Below the pieces are notes generated by a model, which had not been told where the DNA came from, searched no databases, and saw nothing but the letters and a program-made list of their open reading frames with translations. The position numbers were made by a program, and so were the translations under genes. This document shows positions 16,937 through 23,596 of a DNA stretch of 40,707 nucleotides, piece by piece. Source of the DNA: JAZLIL01 sp045617405 (GTDB taxonomy: Bacteria; Bacillota; Clostridia; Lachnospirales; Lachnospiraceae); NCBI GenBank assembly GCA_045617405.1, contig JAZLIL010000056.1, forward strand, positions 1-40,707, written 5' to 3'. Each line of letters opens with the position of its first letter. The stretch's first letter is position 1.

Positions 16937-17675
16937 CAGAAAATGTATCCTGAAGGACGGCGAGCGTCTTGACGACCTCAACCGCAACAATTTGAAAATC
17001 ATACAGAACCCCGACATCTTCTGCTTTGGCATGGATGCCGTCCTGCTGAGCGGTTTCGCAAAAATTGCAGAAGGCGACATCTGCATGGATTTTGGAACAG
17101 GAAACGGAATTATCCCCCTCCTTCTTTCCGCAAAAACCAGGGGACGTCATTTTACCGGTCTCGAGATTCTGGATTACAGCTTCGATATGGCTCTTCGTTC
17201 AGTTGAGTATAACGGACTTTCAGACAGAATTTCTATAGTAAAGGGAGACATCCGGGAGGCTTCTTCTCTCTTTCCCCTGTCTTCTTTTGATGTTGTCACC
17301 TGTAACCCTCCCTATATGAACGATCTTCACGGGCTGAAGAATCCCGATGAAGCAAAAGCTATCGCACGCCACGAAGTGCTTGTTACTCTCGATGATGTCT
17401 GTCGGTCGGCTGCCTCGCTTCTTCGTCCCGGCGGTACCTTCTTCATGGTTCATCGTCCGTTTAGGCTTGTCGAGATTTTTGAAGCCCTCCGGAAATACAA
17501 ACTTGAACCGAAGCGGATGCAGCTTGTCTACCCCTTTGCCGACAAAGAACCAAACATGGTTCTTCTCGCTGCTTCCCGCGGCGGAAAACCGATGATTAAA
17601 TGTGAAAAGCCTCTGATCATCTACAAATCGCAGGGAGTCTACACGGACGAGATTTATGAAATATACGGCTACTGA
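16929..17675 (+). CDS. tRNA1(Val) (adenine37-N6)-methyltransferase-like protein (YabB/TrmN6)
   Basis: A 248-residue class I methyltransferase in the Bacillus yabB position. Visible: LKIIQNPDIFCFGMDAVLLSGFA near the N-terminus, SAM motif MDFGTGNGIIPLLL, and the N6-adenine-type catalytic CNPPYMND (about 125-132). These are the marks of TrmN6, which methylates A37 in tRNA-Val in E. coli; the target here is inferred. ATG at 16929 overlaps the ricT stop by 8 bp; the frame open to 16797 would overlap ricT by 140 bp and is not used. The stop codon TGA lies inside the first unit of the 30-bp tandem repeat that follows. Confidence 0.88.
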   Translation: MTDRKCILKDGERLDDLNRNNLKIIQNPDIFCFGMDAVLLSGFAKIAEGDICMDFGTGNGIIPLLLSAKTRGRHFTGLEILDYSFDMALRSVEYNGLSDRISIVKGDIREASSLFPLSSFDVVTCNPPYMNDLHGLKNPDEAKAIARHEVLVTLDDVCRSAASLLRPGGTFFMVHRPFRLVEIFEALRKYKLEPKRMQLVYPFADKEPNMVLLAASRGGKPMIKCEKPLIIYKSQGVYTDEIYEIYGY

Positions 17676-17773
17676 TTGTAAATCTTTGGCATTTTCGACT
17701 GCTGATTGTAAATCTTTAGCCTTTTCGACTGCTGATTGTAAATCTTTAGCTTTTTCGACTGCTGATTGTAAAC
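17669..17773 (+). repeat. 30-bp tandem repeat, about 3.5 copies
   Basis: Units at 17669-17698, 17699-17728 and 17729-17758, then a partial copy to 17773. Each unit contains GCTGATTGTAAATC and ends TTTTTCGA or a close variant; copies differ by 1-4 bases. The first unit includes the trmN6-like stop codon (TGA). Plus-strand frames are closed by TGA/TAA in every copy; on the minus strand the unit reads as a 10-residue repeat (LQSAVEKAKD). The rest of the gap to rsmI (17774-17862) holds AAAGGAG near 17809-17815 with no start codon at a useful distance. Confidence 0.95.
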
Positions 17774-17862
17774 ACTGATGACAGCAGTTCATATACCGAT
17801 CTCTTTCAGAAAGGAGTTTTCCCGGCACGCGGCTTCCTGCTTCGGTCGGTTCATATTAAACA

Positions 17863-18702
17863 ATGAGTGGAATTCTTTATCTTTGTGCAACTCCAATAGG
17901 CAATCTTGAAGATATCTCGATGAGAATTCTTCGCACGCTAAAAGAAGCGGATCTTATTGCCTGCGAAGACACGAGAAACAGCATTCGCCTTTTGAACCAC
18001 TTCGAAATTAAAACTCCGATGACAAGCTATCACGAATACAATAAGATTGATAAGGCCCACTATCTTGTTTCACTTCTTCTTGAAGGTAAAAACATCGCAC
18101 TTATTACCGATGCAGGAACTCCCGCTATTTCAGATCCCGGTGAGGCCCTTGTCAGGATTGCCCGCGATTCGGGTATCGAAATCTCCTCTCTTCCCGGACC
18201 CTGTGCGCTTATCACCGCACTTACCGTTTCCGGACTTCCCACAAGACGTTTTTCCTTCGAGGCATTTCTCCCTGCCGACAAAAACGAACGCAAGCGCATT
18301 CTCGCTGAGCTTCCGAAGGAAACCCGCACCATTATTTTATATGAAGCCCCTCATCACCTTGTAAAAACTCTTTCTGAGCTTCTTGATACTCTCGGAAACA
18401 GGCGTATCTCACTTTGCCGCGAACTGACAAAGGTCCATGAGGAGGTTTTTGAGACCACTCTGGCCGATGCCGTTTCTTACTATTCATCAAACGATCCGAG
18501 GGGCGAGTATGTTCTCGTCATCGAAGGCGCAAATCCTGATGCACTTCTTATCGATGAACAGAAGTCCTGGCTCGAGCTTTCTCTTGAAGAGCATCTCGAC
18601 ATCTATCTTTCAAAGGGTCTCGACAAAAAGGAGGCTATTAAGGCTGTTGCTCTCGATCGCGGTCTTTCAAAACGCGATGTCTACAATGCACTTGTGAAGT
18701 AG
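17863..18702 (+). CDS. rsmI: 16S rRNA (cytidine1402-2'-O)-methyltransferase RsmI
   Basis: A 279-residue tetrapyrrole-methylase-fold enzyme that methylates the ribose of C1402 in the 16S decoding centre. Seen: CATPIGNLEDIS (8-19), CEDTRNSIRLL, ITDAGTPAISDPG and PGPCALITALTVSGLP, all diagnostic. The length is normal. ATG at 17863 follows an in-frame TAA two codons upstream, so it is the first usable start, but no clear ribosome binding site stands before it; the nearest AAAGGAG is about 48 bp away. It corresponds to Bacillus yabC, between yabB and abrB. Confidence 0.95.
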   Translation: MSGILYLCATPIGNLEDISMRILRTLKEADLIACEDTRNSIRLLNHFEIKTPMTSYHEYNKIDKAHYLVSLLLEGKNIALITDAGTPAISDPGEALVRIARDSGIEISSLPGPCALITALTVSGLPTRRFSFEAFLPADKNERKRILAELPKETRTIILYEAPHHLVKTLSELLDTLGNRRISLCRELTKVHEEVFETTLADAVSYYSSNDPRGEYVLVIEGANPDALLIDEQKSWLELSLEEHLDIYLSKGLDKKEAIKAVALDRGLSKRDVYNALVK

Positions 18703-18917
18703 TCTCATCTCCCGTCCATGATTCTGTCTTTCTCTTTCTATTTCTGCTGTGAACTTAGTATGTTACTTTATTTATATTTTTGATCCTTCATTTCCCTTTT
18801 TTGCGCGGTTTGCTTTGTCGTACGGTGAATTAATTGCTACTTTGTTCTCAGTGTTGTTAATTGTTGTATATTTTTCTCTGTTTATATAAATTTTTTCACC
18901 CCGTATAAAGCATTTTA

Positions 18918-18946
18918 TTGTTATTTTTTCCCTCCTATGCTAACCT
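18918..18946 (+). promoter_or_regulatory. Putative promoter of abrB
   Basis: -35 TTGTTA (18918-18923), 17-bp spacer, -10 TAACCT (18941-18946) preceded by TGC (extended -10). The 273-bp gap from rsmI (18703-18975) is otherwise very T-rich with no clear terminator hairpin or other gene. Confidence 0.3.
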
Positions 18947-18975
18947 CGTTATAGATTCTATATTCGGAGGTACAT

Positions 18976-19230
18976 ATGAAAGGGACCGGTATTGTTAGAA
19001 ACCTGGATGATCTTGGCAGAATCACTCTACCTATTGAGCTTCGCCGTACACTTGGTATCGGCGAGCGAGATCCCATTGAAATCTATATTGAAGATGACAG
19101 GATTATTCTTAAGAAGTTTGAGACACGTGATGTTTTTGGCAGCATCGATTCAGATCTCCTTGACTACAAAGGCAAGAAGGTCTCAAAAGCTTCTGTTAGC
19201 GAACTCGCAAAGCTTGTCGGACTGATCTGA
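18976..19230 (+). CDS. abrB: AbrB-family transition-state regulator
   Basis: An 84-residue swapped-hairpin DNA-binding protein. The N-terminal half, MKGTGIVRNLDDLGRITLPI followed by ELRRTLGIGERDPIEIY, closely follows Bacillus AbrB/SpoVT, including the LGR and P-ELRRTLGI segments that form the DNA-binding looped-hinge. The C-terminal multimerisation part is short and divergent. It should bind promoters as a dimer or tetramer and repress post-exponential genes; the regulon is unknown. GGAGG precedes the ATG. Its location after rsmI is conserved in Bacillus, and it is followed by the terminator at 19284-19313. Confidence 0.92.
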   Translation: MKGTGIVRNLDDLGRITLPIELRRTLGIGERDPIEIYIEDDRIILKKFETRDVFGSIDSDLLDYKGKKVSKASVSELAKLVGLI

Positions 19231-19283
19231 TTCTTTTCGGTCGGATTCGCACTTCTGTTTCGAATTATATATTTTTTCAAATG

Positions 19284-19313
19284 AAAAAGGACCGGTCATA
19301 CCGATCCTTTTTT
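19284..19313. terminator. Bidirectional terminator between abrB and tRNA-Arg
   Basis: Hairpin GGACCGGT-CAT-ACCGATCC (one C/A mismatch) flanked by AAAAA on the left and TTTTTT on the right, so it can end abrB on the plus strand and tRNA-Arg on the minus strand. Confidence 0.8.
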
Positions 19314-19314
19314 A

Positions 19315-19388
19315 CGTCCCTAGCGCGATTCGAACGCGCGGCCTTTCGCTTAGGAGGCGAACGCTCTATCCTGCTGAGCTATAGAGAC
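19315..19388 (-). tRNA. tRNA-Arg (anticodon CCT)
   Basis: Minus-strand cloverleaf: acceptor GTCTCTA/TAGGGAC (one T-G pair), D arm GCTCAGCAGGATAGAGC, anticodon arm TTCGC-CTCCTAA-GCGAA with anticodon CCT, T arm CGCGC-GTTCGAATC-GCGC, discriminator G. CCA is not encoded. It decodes AGG, a codon often used in AT-rich Firmicutes. Confidence 0.95.
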
Positions 19389-19468
19389 ATCGTGAGTACT
19401 TTTGGCTTTCGCCCGTCAGCCCTTAAATTATATTCATTTTGAACCGATAAGTCAAGTTAACTTTCGCG

Positions 19469-19544
19469 GTCAATGTTATTCGCAATCCGCTTCGCTGCCT
19501 GCTCATGTCAATGCTATTCGCAATCCGCTTCGCTACTTGCTCAT
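19469..19544. repeat. 38-bp tandem duplication
   Basis: Two directly adjacent copies, 19469-19506 and 19507-19544, differing at three positions. Each contains ATTCGCAATCCGCTTCGCT and ends in TGCTCAT. The second copy abuts the hairpin element at 19544-19649. No gene overlaps; a minus-strand frame across it is not credible. Confidence 0.95.
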
Positions 19545-19649
19545 ATAAAAGTGGCACTTCGTGCCTTACGAGGTACGGGGCTTGAAACCCCGCACCTCGC
19601 ACAAGATAACACACTGCCTTAAGGCAGTGTGTTATCTTGTACTTTTATA
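19544..19649. repeat. Compact four-way-junction hairpin element
   Basis: A 9-bp inverted pair, TATAAAAGT (19544-19552) and ACTTTTATA (19641-19649), encloses three hairpins in direct succession: GGCAC-TTC-GTGCC (19553-19565); a 12-bp stem with one mismatch, CGAGGTACGGGG with CCCCGCACCTCG (19569-19599); and a 40-bp perfect palindrome (19601-19640). Only 3 nt and 1 nt separate the hairpins. The DUF3881 stop codon lies at the centre of the palindrome, so the element supplies the last codons of that gene. It could be a structured RNA, a terminator cluster or a palindromic repeat element. Confidence 0.85.
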
Positions 19650-20536
19650 AAATCTATTCTCCCCTGAAGCCAGATAGTTCCCCTGAATCGTCTTCCGGGC
19701 TTCGGTTCTCCAAGCAGATCGTTTCTGTTGATTGCAACTCTGAGTTCAAGCCCGTTGCAAAGGAGATTCATAACACAAACCTTTTCTCCGGTGAACTTAT
19801 TCTTTACGGTAGATACTTTGGTAATATAGGCAAGAATGTTATATACATCGGATTCTGTTCCGTAAGGATAAAAGCTTGTTTCAACAATCGAGAAAAGATC
19901 CTCTGTCTTGATTCTTTCGTTGACCATCGTATGTCTGTCGATGTCCTTGAGGGCCAGTGCCTCGATAGCGTCCGTATTCCCCTCTCTCGCTTCCTTCACT
20001 AGTGCTCCCTTGACAAAGAGCTCTTTCTCTTTTAGCGCAAATGCTTCTTTCGTCTGTTCTATTCCTAGAAGAATCTTTCCGCTTGTTGAAAGTCCTGACA
20101 GATAGACGTCAAATATTCCGATCTCTTCATTCGGGTCGGCATTCTCATTGAGGCTCAGTACTTCATTCATGTAGTCGACCATATTCTGAAGATAGAAAAT
20201 CAGAGAAACTCCCAGTCTGAAATCGTCGCACATACCTGTATATGCATAGTTGTCGACCCGTTTATGAACATAGAGTTCCTGTTTCGTGCTGATGACATCG
20301 CTCTTTATATAGGGAAGGTAATACATTTCATGATATTCATCATTTTCATCGACCTCTCCCCTGATACGGATTCCGATTCCGGGAGCAAACTCTTTTGTTG
20401 TTTCTACAACCGTAGAATTGTGTGCTTTTCCCGCTTCCGCTTTCGCCTTCTGTTCCATCACCGTATCGAGCAGCCTCTCCACACTTGCCGGCGTATTGTA
20501 CTTGCTGAAACCAATTGATCTAAGATATGGATGCAT
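19619..20536 (-). CDS. DUF3881-like protein
   Basis: A 305-residue soluble protein without recognised catalytic motifs. It opens MHPYLRSIGFSKYNTPASVE, which resembles the DUF3881 family found mostly in Lachnospiraceae; I give this with moderate certainty. The sequence has mixed helix and strand, a DVYLSGLSTSGKILLGIEQT segment and a C-terminal RRFRGTIWLQGRIDF strand pair that could be an OB-like fold. Its start codon shares a base with the stop of the DUF4446 gene (TAATG), indicating translational coupling to the parA-parB-DUF4446 group. The last residues (KVQDNTLP) are encoded within the hairpin element at 19544-19649. Confidence 0.65.
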   Translation of the reverse strand: MHPYLRSIGFSKYNTPASVERLLDTVMEQKAKAEAGKAHNSTVVETTKEFAPGIGIRIRGEVDENDEYHEMYYLPYIKSDVISTKQELYVHKRVDNYAYTGMCDDFRLGVSLIFYLQNMVDYMNEVLSLNENADPNEEIGIFDVYLSGLSTSGKILLGIEQTKEAFALKEKELFVKGALVKEAREGNTDAIEALALKDIDRHTMVNERIKTEDLFSIVETSFYPYGTESDVYNILAYITKVSTVKNKFTGEKVCVMNLLCNGLELRVAINRNDLLGEPKPGRRFRGTIWLQGRIDFIKVQDNTLP

Positions 20537-21054
20537 TACATTTCCTCATCGTCCAAACAGGTTTTTCTGTTTTTTGCCTGGGCAAGTGCTTTCTTCTCGT
20601 TCTCTCCGAGAACGACATACGGCTCACCCTTAATTATTTCCTTTATATAGGTGTAGCAGCCTTCCGATGAATTGTGAACAGACGTCAAGATGAATCCGTC
20701 GTTGTTGTCGGTCAGCATACAAAGTGAGAAACTGAGCTTCCCGCCCATCTCTGCAAAGGCATCGTACTTAACAATGCTGAACTTCTGATAGCAGAAGGTC
20801 TGGCCCTTTGTCAATGCTTCGATGTCTGCCCTGTCACACTTCTGGGCTCCGTGAAGCGTGTCGAGCTCGGCAAATCTACTGAGAATTGCATTCTCGAGAG
20901 TCGCCCCGTCAGCGCCCTGCATAAATCTGTTGTACTTCTCTTTGTCTTTCTTGCTTTTGACCATTGATACAATCTGAAGGACCAATAGTACAACAACTAA
21001 TGCGGCAAGAACTATTGTTACAATATCAGGATTGATTCCGATTGATTCAAACAT
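20536..21054 (-). CDS. DUF4446 family protein
   Basis: A 172-residue protein with one N-terminal membrane helix (about residues 11-33, IVTIVLAALVVVLLVLQIVSM) and a cytoplasmic domain ending in SLCMLTDNNDGFILTSVHNSSEGCYTYIKEI. This two-part layout and the position just after parB are typical of DUF4446, whose function is unknown; the location hints at a role linked to the origin or membrane. ATG at 21054 overlaps the parB stop by 8 bp and has AGGAGG upstream in the parB 3' end. It is coupled in turn to the DUF3881 gene. Confidence 0.85.
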   Translation of the reverse strand: MFESIGINPDIVTIVLAALVVVLLVLQIVSMVKSKKDKEKYNRFMQGADGATLENAILSRFAELDTLHGAQKCDRADIEALTKGQTFCYQKFSIVKYDAFAEMGGKLSFSLCMLTDNNDGFILTSVHNSSEGCYTYIKEIIKGEPYVVLGENEKKALAQAKNRKTCLDDEEM

Positions 21055-21952
21055 TGTGCTTTCCTCCTGTTATTATCCCGTAGATTCTCTCAAAGTCATC
21101 AGCTGATGTAAAATCAATTACAAGCTTTCCCTTATTGTTGTCCTTCATCTGTATTTCTATCTTTGTTCCAAGGACCTCCCTGATATTATCTTCGAAAACG
21201 CGATAGTAAATGGCATCATTACTCTTCTGCCCGTCCTTCTGTGCTTTCTTTTCTTCCGGAAGCTTTCCTCCGTTCGCCTTGATCTTCTTGATGAGCTTCT
21301 CTGTCTCACGTACACTCATCTTTGTGTCAAAAATCTTCATCGCAATCTCGTACTGAAGCTCTTTGTCTTCAATGCCAAGAAGCTGTCTCGCATGTCCCGC
21401 AGTTATCATCTCGTCGACAATCATCTGCTGGATTCTCTGGTCAAGCTTAAGAAGTCTTATTGTATTTGTTATTGTGCTTCTGTCTTTCGACACGCGCTCT
21501 GCCACTTCGTCCTGTGTCAGCTTCTGCTCTTCAATCAACTGCTGATAAGCCATGGCTTCTTCTATCTGATTGAGGTCCTGTCTCTGGATGTTCTCAATCA
21601 GTGCAATTTCGAACACTTTAGCATCGTCATAGTCCTTAATTACAACCGGTATCTCTCTGATTCCGGCTTGCTGGCATGCCCTCCATCTTCTTTCGCCGGC
21701 AACAATCTCGTATCGCTTCCCTGTCTTTCTGACAACGATCGGCTCAACAAGACCCTGGCGCTTAATTGATTCACTAAGCTCGGCAAGCTTGTCCTCGTTG
21801 AAATGCTTTCTCGGCTGTTTCGGGTTCGGCTCGATAAGTGAAATATCAACCAATGTTTCACGTGAAACATTGTCCTGCTTCTTTTCTGCTTCAAGTTTGT
21901 CGGGAATCATGGTATCAAGACCCTTCCCAAGACCTCGTCTAACTGCTGCCAT
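21047..21952 (-). CDS. parB: Chromosome partitioning protein ParB (Spo0J)
   Basis: A 301-residue CTP-dependent sliding clamp that loads at parS and spreads around the origin. Seen: N-terminal RRGLGKGLDTMIP, ISLIEPNPKQPRKHFNEDKL, the CTP-binding GERRWRACQQAG (about 86-97), a helix-turn-helix region at about 131-171 (KLTQDEVAERVSKDRSTITN) and a C-terminal dimerisation domain. A perfect parS lies inside the gene (21854-21869) where it encodes NVSRET. parA is 16 bp upstream. Confidence 0.97.
   Translation of the reverse strand: MAAVRRGLGKGLDTMIPDKLEAEKKQDNVSRETLVDISLIEPNPKQPRKHFNEDKLAELSESIKRQGLVEPIVVRKTGKRYEIVAGERRWRACQQAGIREIPVVIKDYDDAKVFEIALIENIQRQDLNQIEEAMAYQQLIEEQKLTQDEVAERVSKDRSTITNTIRLLKLDQRIQQMIVDEMITAGHARQLLGIEDKELQYEIAMKIFDTKMSVRETEKLIKKIKANGGKLPEEKKAQKDGQKSNDAIYYRVFEDNIREVLGTKIEIQMKDNNKGKLVIDFTSADDFERIYGIITGGKHNV
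21854..21869. promoter_or_regulatory. parS: parS site 1 (within parB)
   Basis: TGTTTCACGTGAAACA, a perfect 16-bp palindrome identical to the Bacillus parS consensus bound by ParB/Spo0J. Confidence 0.95.
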
Positions 21953-21968
21953 ATCTTACTCCTGTATT

Positions 21969-22790
21969 CTATCTTTTCTTTCTTCTGTCGAGAATAATTT
22001 CTCTCTTCCTATAATCTGCCTTGGGATGCCGGTCGTGTTTGAGAAGTTCATTGGCAAGGTTTTCATATGCCATTGCTCCTGCAGATCTGGGCTCGTAAGT
22101 ACAGATGGGAATCCCATGCGAAGGTGCCTCTGCAAGTCTGATGTTTCTCGGAATTACAGAATCATATATTGCTCTGTGCAACGATGCCTTAACATTTTCA
22201 ACAACATCCTGAGAAAGATTTGTCCTTCCGTCATACATGGTAAACACTATTCCTTCAATAGAAAGAGACGGATTTAGTCTGTTTGATACAAGATCGATTG
22301 TGCTAATCAACTGCGAAAGACCCTCGAGTGCGTAGAATTCACACTGAACTGGAACAATAACACCACTTGCTGTAGTCATTGCATTAATTGTCAAAAGACT
22401 CAGCGAGGGCGGACAGTCAATAATTACATAGTCATAATTTGCTTCAATGCCTGAAATCGCATCGCGAAGGACGTACTCCTTGTTATCAACTCCGATGAGT
22501 TCAATCTCAGCACCTGCAAGATTAACATCTGCCGGGATAATATCAAGATTTACCACACCGGAAGGTATAAGACAATCACCTACACTGCAATCTCCGATTA
22601 ACAGTTCATATACATCGTGCTCCAGATTATGCTTATCGACACCAAGACCACTGGTTGTGTTACCCTGAGGGTCCATGTCGACCACGAGAATCTTCAGACC
22701 CTTCATTGCGAGTGATGCCGAAAGATTGATAGTTGTAGTGGTCTTTCCGACACCGCCCTTCTGATTTGCTATTGCTAATATTCTACCCAT
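21969..22790 (-). CDS. parA: Chromosome partitioning ATPase ParA (Soj)
   Basis: A 273-residue deviant-Walker ATPase that positions ParB-parS complexes and, in Bacillus, also modulates DnaA. Walker A' KGGVGKTTTTINL begins at residue 11 with the signature lysine, followed by VVDMDPQGNTTSGLG and DYVIIDCPPSL. The basic C-terminal tail (DYRKREIILDRRKKR) could aid DNA binding. ATG at 22790 has AGGAG upstream. The promoter candidate at 22820-22848 abuts a parS site, so ParB may influence its expression. Confidence 0.97.
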   Translation of the reverse strand: MGRILAIANQKGGVGKTTTTINLSASLAMKGLKILVVDMDPQGNTTSGLGVDKHNLEHDVYELLIGDCSVGDCLIPSGVVNLDIIPADVNLAGAEIELIGVDNKEYVLRDAISGIEANYDYVIIDCPPSLSLLTINAMTTASGVIVPVQCEFYALEGLSQLISTIDLVSNRLNPSLSIEGIVFTMYDGRTNLSQDVVENVKASLHRAIYDSVIPRNIRLAEAPSHGIPICTYEPRSAGAMAYENLANELLKHDRHPKADYRKREIILDRRKKR

Positions 22791-22819
22791 ATATTACTCC
22801 TGTATCATATATTGTAAAC

Positions 22820-22848
22820 ATACTATCACATAAATAACCGAACAACAA
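22820..22848 (-). promoter_or_regulatory. Putative parA-parB promoter
   Basis: Minus strand: -35 TTGTTG (22848-22843), 17-bp spacer, -10 TAGTAT (22825-22820) preceded by TGA (extended -10). The -35 directly abuts parS site 2. Confidence 0.4.
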
Positions 22849-22864
22849 GGTTTCACGTGAAACA
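22849..22864. promoter_or_regulatory. parS: parS site 2 (rsmG-parA gap)
   Basis: GGTTTCACGTGAAACA differs from the parS consensus only at the first base. It lies between the rsmG stop and the putative parA promoter. Confidence 0.9.
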
Positions 22865-22876
22865 TTTGAATTCGTA

Positions 22877-23596
22877 TCACGCTATTGGATTCTTCGAAAT
22901 GTTCACCCTCTGACGAGGATACTTCTGCGGAGTGCTGCCATGCTTCCTAATAACAATCAATGTTCTGTTTGAATCATCAATCTTAAGGGAACTCACAACA
23001 GATCTTTCAATCACACCATTCAATTCAGAAATGACTTTTCCGGAACAGGAAAGCTCTTCGACTGCTTTGGAACTCTTATAGGAAATGAAGGCACCGCCAT
23101 CCTTGACAAAAGGAAGACAGTATTCGCAAAGAGCATTCAGGCGTGAAACGGCACGAGAAACACAAAAATCAAACGAATCTCTAAAGTTGGGACTAACACC
23201 GAACTCTTCAGCCCTGCCGTGAACAGCCTTAATTTCGAACAAACCAAGTTCACCAATAACAAGGTTAAGATAGTTCACCCGCTTATTTAATGAATCAAGC
23301 AAAACCACGCGAAGTCCGGGAAAGATAATCTTAATGGGAATACCGGGAAAACCGGCACCGCTTCCAACATCGATTAGTGACTTGCCGGGCAAAAAGCCAA
23401 AATCATCACAACAAAGAACACTGTCAATAAAATGCTTATCAACTACCTGCTCGAAGTCGGTAATGGAAGTCAGGTTGATCTTTTCGTTCCATTCGACAAG
23501 AAGCTCGTAGTACCTGACAAATTTCGAAGCCTGATCTAATGTAAGCGAAAAACCATGTAAGCCAAACCGTTTAATAACATACTCAGTTCTGTCCAT
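22877..23596 (-). CDS. rsmG: 16S rRNA (guanine527-N7)-methyltransferase RsmG (GidB)
   Basis: A 239-residue methyltransferase that makes m7G527 in the 530 loop of 16S rRNA; loss gives low-level streptomycin resistance in other bacteria. Seen: WNEKINLTSI (36-45), HFIDSV and the SAM motif DVGSGAGFPGIP (77-88), all family hallmarks. ATG at 23596 is chosen because GGAGG stands 5 bp upstream and gives the same length as Bacillus RsmG; the open frame to 23617 adds MSILEVV. It overlaps the mnmG stop by 14 bp, so the two are coupled. Confidence 0.96.
   Translation of the reverse strand: MDRTEYVIKRFGLHGFSLTLDQASKFVRYYELLVEWNEKINLTSITDFEQVVDKHFIDSVLCCDDFGFLPGKSLIDVGSGAGFPGIPIKIIFPGLRVVLLDSLNKRVNYLNLVIGELGLFEIKAVHGRAEEFGVSPNFRDSFDFCVSRAVSRLNALCEYCLPFVKDGGAFISYKSSKAVEELSCSGKVISELNGVIERSVVSSLKIDDSNRTLIVIRKHGSTPQKYPRQRVNISKNPIA

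Noticed and set aside
17669..17773. Possible CRISPR array
   Set aside because: The 30-bp units are contiguous with no spacers and no cas genes are present.
17220..17828. Minus-strand frame of 202 residues with LQSAVEKAKD repeats
   Set aside because: It lies almost wholly antisense to the trmN6-like gene; the peptide repeats simply reflect the 30-bp DNA repeat, and no ribosome binding site or family likeness supports it.
19423..19614. Minus-strand frame of 63 residues between tRNA-Arg and DUF3881
   Set aside because: It consists of the 38-bp duplication and the hairpin arms; no start signal or conserved sequence.
19544..19649. Interpretation as a tRNA or known riboswitch
   Set aside because: The branched shape is cloverleaf-like, but the arms have wrong lengths and no T-loop, anticodon or known aptamer motifs.
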